DNA from: an uncultured Bacteroidales bacterium
GTDB lineage: Bacteria; Bacteroidota; Bacteroidia; Bacteroidales; Muribaculaceae
Direction: 5' to 3'
Assembly (NCBI GenBank): GCA_958418815.1
Contig: CATZGB010000015.1
Coordinates: forward strand, 1-64,000
Length of the DNA stretch: 64,000 nucleotides
Shown: positions 57,249-64,000 of the stretch, one piece after another
Position numbering within the stretch: position 1 is the first letter of the stretch
How the letters are laid out: every line of letters begins with the position of its first letter
Program-made: the position numbers and the translations under genes
Notes under the pieces: generated by a model
Database searches by the model: none
What the model saw: only the letters and a program-made list of their open reading frames with translations
Told to the model about the DNA's origin: nothing

Positions 57249-60200
57249 ATGGCCAATTATGAATCTTATGCGACTGTCGTTTTGTCCGTCAATGGAAAGA
57301 AAGCTAAAGAAATGTTCCGCGAATTGGAAAAGGATGCGGAAAGGCTTGGACGTGAAATAGATAAGGCCGCAAGGGCGGGAGACAAGGCCACCATGAAGCA
57401 GTTCCAAAAGGAGCTTAACTCTACGAAGCGAATGATGGATCAGCTAAATGGCGCAGCGTATTCGGTGGAGAATGTCCTTCATCGATTGGATAAGGCCACC
57501 CCGAAAGAGTTGAACAGCGCGTTGCGCAGACTGAAAATGGATCTCAACGGACTTGAGAGAGGAACTTCGGCTTGGGATGCCCATATCGTGAAGATTCGAG
57601 CTGTCAAAGAAGAGATTCGCCGAGTCAATGACACTATGCGGACTCAGCAGGTTCTCACCTCTGGTTTGAAGGACAGTTTCGATCGGTTGAAGATTTCCTT
57701 GCTGGGAGTTGTCGGGGCTTTCTCTGGAATGTTTATGGCCGGGCGCAAGTCGGTGGACGCTTACGCCGAGATGGAACAGGAGGAGGCCAATGTCAGGAAA
57801 TACACCGGGATGGCGGCCCGTGAGGTCGGGGCGCTAAACGAGGAGTTCAAGAAGATGGACACGCGCTCGTCCCGCGAGCAGCTCAACCAATACGCCCAGG
57901 AGGCAGGCCGCCTGGGAAAGCAGACCCAGGAGGATGTCCTGGGGTATGTGAAGGCGGCTGACAAGGTCAACGTGGCCCTCGATGACCTCGGAAAGGGAGC
58001 GACCCTGACGCTGTCGAAGCTGACGGGGATTTTCGGCGACGAGAAGCGTCTCGGCACCGAGAAGGCCCTGCTCTCGGTCGGCTCGGTCATCAACGAGCTG
58101 TCGCAGAACTGCTCGGCCTCGGCCCCGTACCTGGCCGAGTTCGCCTCGCGTGTCGGGGGTGTCGGCAAGCAGGCGAATATGACCGTCCAGCAGATCATGG
58201 GCTTCGCGGCGGTTCTCGACAGCAACAACCAGAAGGTTGAAGCGTCTGCGACTGCCTTGTCACAGGTGATCGTGCGCATATACCAGGAGCCGGCGAAGTA
58301 CGCCAAGGTGGCCGGCCTGGATGTGAAGCGGTTCTCCAAGCTGGTGAAGGAGGACATGAACGCGGCCCTGCTCGAGTTCCTCACGGCGCTCAAGTCGGCG
58401 GGGAGGATGGACACCCTCTCACCGATGTTCAAGGACATGGGGGAGACGGGCGCGCGGGCCATAGCTGCATTGTCGACTCTGGCGGGACATGTCGGGGAGG
58501 TCAAGGCGCAGCAGGCCGAGGCTAACAAGGCTTTCGCCGAGGCCACGTCTATCGGCAATGAGTTCGACGTGCAGAACAATACCGTGATGGCCGGCCTCGA
58601 GAAGGCGCGCAAGCGTGTCAACGAGTATGCCGTGGAGCTTGGCGAGAAGCTCTGCCCGGTGATGAAGCTTTTCTATTCATCCTCGACGGTGGCCTTGAAG
58701 GTGCTTTCCGTCATGGTCGATTATTTCCTCAAGAACAGGACGGGCATCACGATGGCCGCGGCGGCGGTGGCTGCATACTCCGTCGCGGTGCTGGCTGTTT
58801 CCGTGAGGGTCAAGGCCTACAACGCGCTGCTGCTGGTGGGCGCGAAGGCCCAGTCGGCGTGGTCGGTCGTGACTCGTCTGGGGGCTGTGGCCGCAGCCGC
58901 TTTCCGCAATTCGGTGGATTACCTGCGCAACGGCCTTGAGGTCACCTACACTATGCAGGAGCGGTGGAGCAAGGCCATGGCCGCGATGAACTGGAAGCTC
59001 TGGGCCGCCGGTGTGCTTGGGGTCGCTGCCGCCGTGGCTTACCTCTGCAAGGTGATGACAGATACTTTCTCGGTGAGCAAGCTGCTGTCTGATGTGAACA
59101 AGGAGGCAAACAAGACTATCGCCGAGCAGAAAGGGAAGATTGATGACCTCAGGCGGGCGATGAATGACCAGAACCTGTCATACGCCGAGCGCATAAAGGC
59201 CATCAAGGAGCTGGAGCGCATCATCCCCGGCTACCACGCATGGCTGACCCGCGAGGGTGAGATCATCAACGAGAACACCAAGGCGATCGACGACTATGTC
59301 GAGTCGCTCCGGAAGGCGGCCCGCGCGGAAGCGGCCAAGGCCAAGCTGGTCGAGCTGGAGAAGGAGAGGCTCGACATCGAGACAGACATGGAGGCTGACA
59401 AGGACTTCAACTACGAGCGCGGGGCCTGGGCGATTCTCGGAGGCGCCGGCAACCCGGTGATGGCGGCGGCCCAGTACACCGCGCAGTCGGGTGTGGCCCG
59501 TGGTGTGAATGAGGCAAAGCTGCTCGGGATCCGGCGGAAGACGGAGGCCCTCGAGGGCCTTATCGCCGGGGAACGGGAGAAGGAGCTGGAGGATGACAAG
59601 GCCCGGCGCGAGGAGGAGAACGCGATGATGCTCAAAATCAACCGGGAGCTGTACGCGGGCAATGAGGAATACCGCAAGGAGGTCGACAAGTGGAAGGAGA
59701 AGCTTAAGCGTGACCGCGAGACGATGTCGGAGGCGAAGGCCAACAAGGCATACAATGACGGCATCTTCGGCCTTAACCAGCGTTACTTCGGCACGACGGT
59801 TGAGACGGAGCCTGAGGCCGATTTCGGGAAAGGGTATGTGTCGACTGTGCAGGCCGCCAAGGAGGCAAAGAAGTCGGAGCTTGAGGCCAAGCGCGAGCTC
59901 GCCAAGGCCAAGGCCTCCTTCAAGGCTGCCATGGCGAAGGCAAAGGGTGACTGGGAGACCGGGGCGGCCGACAACGAGGTCGAGTACGCCCAGGGATTGA
60001 AGACTTACCAGGATTTCCTCGATGAGAAGGAGAGGCTTGACCGGGAATACATAGATGCCCGAATCCGGATTTACGAGGGGCTTTACGAAGACGAGACCCC
60101 GCAAGCCCGGAAGCTGCTGCTGAATTATGACGAGACTTACCGCAAACTGCTCCTGGAAAGGGCGCAGGCAGAGCGAGCGGCCATGGAGAAACAGTCGGCG

Positions 60201-61835
60201 CAGTCTGTCAAGTCGCTGGAGAAGGAGTACAAGATGCGGCAGCGCGACCTGAAACGGCGCGTGACTGACTCCCGCGCCCTTGTGCAGGGACTGTTCCAGC
60301 TCAAGGTCACATACCTCAGGAAATACCGCGACACCTACAAGGAGTATTCCAAGGAGTGGGTGAAGTACAACGAGCAGCTCGAGGAGGAACTGCACGAGGA
60401 TATGGTCAAACGTCAGAAGGAGCTTGCGGAATACCTTGAGCGGTACCGGGCCGGGAACGGCTCCGACGACTGGGAGGGGCAGGCGCAGCGGCGGCTCACA
60501 TATGAGCTTGGCCTGATAAATGAACTGAATGACCAGCGAAAGCTCTCTGATGAGGAGTACTTCGAGGCTTTTGACAAGACTTACAACAAGTATCTCGACG
60601 GCATCGAGGCCGAGCGTGACAAGCGCGCGTCCAAGAATGCCTTGAAGAGTCTGGAGGTGGTGACCGGGATAAATCAGGATGGCACGGTGGAGACCAAAAG
60701 TGTTGACCTGCGTTCATCCGGCAGCAAGGCATACGACAAGCTCCACGGTGCTTATGAGGAGGCCAATGTGCAGATCAAGAAGCTGCGCCAGGATTTCGAG
60801 GCCGGGTCTCTCACGTTGGAGCAGTTCCAGGAGGGGCTGTCTACCGCACGCAAGAACCTGCGGGAAGCGTTGAATGAGTTCCTTGAGCCTCTGGTCGGAA
60901 AGGATTTCTCCTCGATCGTGAACATGGGCGTGGCCGTCTGTGACGTGTTCCGCAACATGGCTGAGACCGGGCGGCTGAGCTGGGATGACATCGCCTCGGC
61001 GGCGGAGTCCTCGGTGGCGGCGATGACGGCCGCCCTACAGACTTACAGCCAGTTCGCGGCGGCGCAGTCAAAAATCGACATCGCCAACGCCGAGAAGAAG
61101 TATGACGCGATGCTCGAGGCGGCCGAGGGTAACTCCTACATGACCCGCAAGCTTGAGAAGGAGAAGGAGGCGGAACTTGAGAAGTTGAAGGCGAAGGCTG
61201 TCAATGAGGAGTTCAAGTTGAAGGTCGTGGAGGCTGTGGCGCAGACCGCGTCCAATGCGATTGCCGCTTATGGGGCGGGTCTCAAGTTCCCTTTCCCGGC
61301 CAACACTGTGATGCCGGCGGTGCTTGCCGGGCTGGCCACGGCGAGCGGCTTGGTGCAGGTGGCGTTGATCAAGAAGCAGCAGCAGGCCGCTGCTGCCTCC
61401 GGGTATTCGGAGGGCGGTTTCACCCCGGCCGGCCCTAAAGACCGGGAGGTGGGCGTGGTTCACGCCGGGGAGTGGGTGGCCTCGCAGAAGCTCGTCAACA
61501 ATCCCCGCGTCCGCCCGCTCCTGGAGGCTCTTGACCGCGCCCAGCGCGCCAACACCATCGGCTCCATCACCCAGGCCGATGTCTCCAGGTCGGTGGCGGC
61601 CCCGATGGTGCTGGCCGCCCAGCGCCAGGAGCCGGTGGTGGTCAACGTCCCTGCCCCGGCCCCGGCTCCGGAGCGCGGCGATTCGCGCGCCGCGGAGGTG
61701 CTGGGCCGCCTGGCCAGGAGGCTCGACGAGCCTTTCGTGACGGTCAACACCGTCACGGGCGACAAGGGCATGAAGAAGGCCCAGGATGATTACGACCGGC
61801 TTATGAGGAACAAGAGGCCAAAACTTCGTAAATGA
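57249..61835 (+). CDS. Tail tape measure protein
   Basis: A 1528-residue protein that sets tail length. An N-terminal charged helical part is followed by a TP901-type tape measure core (KSVDAYAEMEQEEANVRKYT, GRLGKQTQEDVLGYVKAADK). Two hydrophobic stretches near residues 500-530 and 580-600 may cross the host membrane during DNA entry. Long coiled coils follow (residues about 620-1150). The C-terminal region includes SNAIAAYGAGLKFPFPANTV. Length predicts a tail of about 200 nm by the usual 0.15 nm per residue rule. It fits a siphovirus. Confidence 0.88.
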   Translation: MANYESYATVVLSVNGKKAKEMFRELEKDAERLGREIDKAARAGDKATMKQFQKELNSTKRMMDQLNGAAYSVENVLHRLDKATPKELNSALRRLKMDLNGLERGTSAWDAHIVKIRAVKEEIRRVNDTMRTQQVLTSGLKDSFDRLKISLLGVVGAFSGMFMAGRKSVDAYAEMEQEEANVRKYTGMAAREVGALNEEFKKMDTRSSREQLNQYAQEAGRLGKQTQEDVLGYVKAADKVNVALDDLGKGATLTLSKLTGIFGDEKRLGTEKALLSVGSVINELSQNCSASAPYLAEFASRVGGVGKQANMTVQQIMGFAAVLDSNNQKVEASATALSQVIVRIYQEPAKYAKVAGLDVKRFSKLVKEDMNAALLEFLTALKSAGRMDTLSPMFKDMGETGARAIAALSTLAGHVGEVKAQQAEANKAFAEATSIGNEFDVQNNTVMAGLEKARKRVNEYAVELGEKLCPVMKLFYSSSTVALKVLSVMVDYFLKNRTGITMAAAAVAAYSVAVLAVSVRVKAYNALLLVGAKAQSAWSVVTRLGAVAAAAFRNSVDYLRNGLEVTYTMQERWSKAMAAMNWKLWAAGVLGVAAAVAYLCKVMTDTFSVSKLLSDVNKEANKTIAEQKGKIDDLRRAMNDQNLSYAERIKAIKELERIIPGYHAWLTREGEIINENTKAIDDYVESLRKAARAEAAKAKLVELEKERLDIETDMEADKDFNYERGAWAILGGAGNPVMAAAQYTAQSGVARGVNEAKLLGIRRKTEALEGLIAGEREKELEDDKARREEENAMMLKINRELYAGNEEYRKEVDKWKEKLKRDRETMSEAKANKAYNDGIFGLNQRYFGTTVETEPEADFGKGYVSTVQAAKEAKKSELEAKRELAKAKASFKAAMAKAKGDWETGAADNEVEYAQGLKTYQDFLDEKERLDREYIDARIRIYEGLYEDETPQARKLLLNYDETYRKLLLERAQAERAAMEKQSAQSVKSLEKEYKMRQRDLKRRVTDSRALVQGLFQLKVTYLRKYRDTYKEYSKEWVKYNEQLEEELHEDMVKRQKELAEYLERYRAGNGSDDWEGQAQRRLTYELGLINELNDQRKLSDEEYFEAFDKTYNKYLDGIEAERDKRASKNALKSLEVVTGINQDGTVETKSVDLRSSGSKAYDKLHGAYEEANVQIKKLRQDFEAGSLTLEQFQEGLSTARKNLREALNEFLEPLVGKDFSSIVNMGVAVCDVFRNMAETGRLSWDDIASAAESSVAAMTAALQTYSQFAAAQSKIDIANAEKKYDAMLEAAEGNSYMTRKLEKEKEAELEKLKAKAVNEEFKLKVVEAVAQTASNAIAAYGAGLKFPFPANTVMPAVLAGLATASGLVQVALIKKQQQAAAASGYSEGGFTPAGPKDREVGVVHAGEWVASQKLVNNPRVRPLLEALDRAQRANTIGSITQADVSRSVAAPMVLAAQRQEPVVVNVPAPAPAPERGDSRAAEVLGRLARRLDEPFVTVNTVTGDKGMKKAQDDYDRLMRNKRPKLRK

Positions 61836-61841
61836 TTCGTG

Positions 61842-63809
61842 ATGGATGTTTTCGTGAATGGCAAGCCGGTGGCCTTGAAATCCGGCACATCTTTTGATTT
61901 CGTGGCCGAGAACCGCCTGTTCTCCGGAAGCGACGGTTACTCGCTGGCTATAACGTTCCCCCTGCGGGGGTGTCCGGAGAACCTCGCGGTCTTCGGCAAC
62001 ATCCACCGTCCAGACGTGGCAGCCGGCAAGGTGGTGTTTGACTGCGAGGTGCGAGACGTGGCTTTCCACCGATTCGGGTCGCTGGCCGTGACCTCAATCT
62101 CTGAGACCGAGGTCGAGGCGCAGTTTCTCGAGGGGAGGTCTGAGCAGAACTTCTCGCAGACGTTCGACAACACCTATGTCGACGAGCTCGACCTGGGGCG
62201 CGCCAACAGCCTCGGCCAGGTCGTCGAGGGAGGGCACGACCCGGAGGATGACAGCTTCTCGTTCGGCTCGGGCGACTCGCTGCGCCCCGGGGGTGGCTCA
62301 GGGGCTGCCTCGGGCCTCTCCCCCGTGCAGGCCTGGACGAGGGGAGTGGCCGATTTGACCTGCGTGGCGCTCCCCTGGGTCAACGACACCAACGGCGCGC
62401 CGCAGAACTTCGCCGAGTGGGACGGACGGGATTACTCCTGGGCCGACGGCGTGGTCTCCCTCTCGTGGCAGCCTTACCTGATATTCATCGCCAGGAGGAT
62501 TTGCGGCGCGGTGGGCTACACCTGCGACTTCCGCCCCTGGGAGGAGGATGAGTCAAAGGCATACCTGCTGGTGTGCAACGTCCTCCCGGCCATCCTGGGG
62601 CAGTTTGAGTTCTCGAAGGCGTTGCCCCACTGGACGGTGGCGGAGTTCTTCGAGCGTCTGGAGCTGCTGCTTGAGGGGGAATTCGACATCGACCACCGCG
62701 CGAGGTCGGTCACGTTCAGTTTCTCGCGCGACGTGCTGGCCACCATCGAGGATGTGTGCCTCGAGGATGTCGTCGACCAGCACACGGTGGCCGTGCAGGT
62801 CGAGTCGCCAGATTGCGACTATCTCTACGCCAAGAACCTCAAGTATTCCGACGGCGGCTACAAGCTGTGGAACTACTACTCGTGCGACTGGCTGATGGAG
62901 CGCGTGGCCCACGTCCCGTCGGTTAATTCCGTGTGGCCTGCCGGGAAAATCGCGGCGACGGCCTACGACACACTCCAGCAGCTGCTCGATGACAACTGGA
63001 GGCTCAGGGAATGGACTGGCGGGGCCGACCGGCAGTCAAACCGCCAGCGCCTTATGTACGCCGCCGACGTTGACATGTATTTCATATGCCGTCCGGTTTC
63101 AAAGGAGCTTGTCGATGACAAGGGCAGGTATTACAACCGTTACGCCTGTGTGCTGCAGCCGGTCAACATCTTCGGCGCGCGGATAATGGACGAGTCAGAC
63201 GACGCGGAGGCTGAGGAGATTGATTTCATCCCGGCGCGTGTCGACTTCACGGAGCCGAAATACGGGTGGTGCCTGTTCGTCGACGTGGGCGACGGCTCTG
63301 TCGACTCCGGCGCGGACGTGGAGCTGCCGCCAAGCTCGTCATCCGACATGAAGTCGTATTTCGAGAACCTGTTCCAGCTCACTCAGTACCAGTATGTCCT
63401 CGAGAGGGGGGAGGTGGCGGCGGCCCAGTATTTCGACAAGATTTACATCGCCTACTGGGACGGGGCCCTCCAGATGGACGGCCTGCTGCCGTTCCCGTTC
63501 GTGGAGAATGTGGTGGTCGCCTCCGACTGGCGCTCTTATTACCTGCCCCGGTTCTCCCTCCGGCTCAACGACCGTAACGCGTTCAGCAAGGAGAAGGTCA
63601 CGCGGATCAACCCGACCCAGAAGTTCACTTTCAGTTTCCTCGCCGGGTCGGCGGCCAACGCCTCCGGGCCAGTCAGGGGGATTCCGAATCCCCGCGCGAT
63701 GTTCTTCATCAGGGGGAAGAAATATGTGTGCGCACAGATAACGGCGACGTTCACGGAGGACGGGATGTCGCAGCTGCTTAAGGGGGATTTCTACCGTGTG
63801 GCCGAGTAG
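61842..63809 (+). CDS. Distal tail / tail tip protein
   Basis: A 655-residue protein starting six bases after the tape measure stop. It begins MDVFVNGKPVALKSGTSFDF and YSLAITFPLRGCPENLAVFG. Proteins with this opening follow the tape measure in Bacteroidales phages. Place and beta-rich sequence fit a distal tail or tip protein. The GTG at 61839 is an alternative start. Confidence 0.65.
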   Translation: MDVFVNGKPVALKSGTSFDFVAENRLFSGSDGYSLAITFPLRGCPENLAVFGNIHRPDVAAGKVVFDCEVRDVAFHRFGSLAVTSISETEVEAQFLEGRSEQNFSQTFDNTYVDELDLGRANSLGQVVEGGHDPEDDSFSFGSGDSLRPGGGSGAASGLSPVQAWTRGVADLTCVALPWVNDTNGAPQNFAEWDGRDYSWADGVVSLSWQPYLIFIARRICGAVGYTCDFRPWEEDESKAYLLVCNVLPAILGQFEFSKALPHWTVAEFFERLELLLEGEFDIDHRARSVTFSFSRDVLATIEDVCLEDVVDQHTVAVQVESPDCDYLYAKNLKYSDGGYKLWNYYSCDWLMERVAHVPSVNSVWPAGKIAATAYDTLQQLLDDNWRLREWTGGADRQSNRQRLMYAADVDMYFICRPVSKELVDDKGRYYNRYACVLQPVNIFGARIMDESDDAEAEEIDFIPARVDFTEPKYGWCLFVDVGDGSVDSGADVELPPSSSSDMKSYFENLFQLTQYQYVLERGEVAAAQYFDKIYIAYWDGALQMDGLLPFPFVENVVVASDWRSYYLPRFSLRLNDRNAFSKEKVTRINPTQKFTFSFLAGSAANASGPVRGIPNPRAMFFIRGKKYVCAQITATFTEDGMSQLLKGDFYRVAE

Positions 63810-63999
63810 ACGCGACATCTCAATCTTCTCCAATGTTGGCGAGATCTTTCGCTATCACCGCCCGGGCATCCGGCCATCCGACATGTTGCCGCGCCTCGGC
63901 CTTGACCCGGTGACTTCCATCTGTGAGGCTTCCGACAATTTGCGGTCGGGAACGGCCTCGGCTGACTGGATGGATGCGCTCCTCCCTCCCTCACGATGA
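63796..63999 (+). CDS. Possible small protein at the window edge
   Basis: A 67-residue frame starting with GTG at 63796 and overlapping the previous stop by 14 bases. It reads SNVGEIFRYHRPGIRPSDML. Overlapping starts are common in this operon, but without more sequence it is only a candidate. Confidence 0.3.
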   Translation: MWPSRRDISIFSNVGEIFRYHRPGIRPSDMLPRLGLDPVTSICEASDNLRSGTASADWMDALLPPSR

Positions 64000-64000
64000 G

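Noticed and set aside
25500..64000. A Mu-like transposable phage
   Set aside because: No MuA/MuB-type transposase genes are present, and the apparent tRNA att site points to integration by a tyrosine integrase.

Overview
The window is a piece of a Bacteroidales chromosome (Bacteroidota) that carries most of a siphovirus-type prophage. Three things point to this group: promoters of the TAnnTTTG (-7) type, few Shine-Dalgarno sequences, and host genes such as DUF4835/PorD, OmpP1, a class A2 beta-lactamase, MutS2 and the rlmB/recN/coaBC run. The high GC content would fit Muribaculaceae or Rikenellaceae, but the genus cannot be fixed from this sequence.

Bases 1 to about 25,480 are ordinary host DNA. 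They hold a tRNA-Lys(UUU), a beta-lactamase, superoxide dismutase, a PIF1-like helicase with TPR repeats, outer-membrane proteins, mutS2, an alkyltransferase, dnaN, a DnaQ-like exonuclease, coaBC, DUF4835, recN, rlmB, a porin, a U32 protease, pta-ackA and lgt. At 25,436-25,498 a tRNA-type terminator is followed by 15 bases matching the 3' end of a tRNA, with no tRNA body. I read this as attL. The prophage runs from there past the right edge; neither its integrase nor the intact tRNA is in view.

The early prophage region (25.5-34 kb) has a leftward XRE repressor facing a rightward early operon: a small DNA-binding candidate, a LuxR-type HTH protein, a primase-helicase, a protein with a DnaA domain IV-like fold, a degenerate exonuclease-BRCT protein and a lipoprotein. 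The late region (34.7-64 kb) holds a protease-scaffold fusion, major capsid, PLD-like protein, terminase, portal, head-tail connection, tail fibre proteins, a frameshifted glycosyltransferase-like gene, a lysis group, two divergent toxin-antitoxin-like modules, tape measure and tail-tip proteins.

The most unusual content is a cassette present twice, at 32.69-33.69 kb and 55.72-56.74 kb. Each copy has two predicted 160-174 nt RNAs (A, then B) with their own promoters and terminators, then a gene for an 85-aa membrane peptide and a gene for a small soluble protein. In all four RNAs a variable 3' arm, held in the loop of the terminator stem, is complementary both to the RNA's own 5' end and to a third site that ends 0-3 nt before the start codon of the next reading frame. 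The arms differ between copies while complementarity is kept, although the surrounding cassette is nearly identical. This looks like a guide-RNA-like or switch-like system on a prophage. I do not recognise it as a named family.
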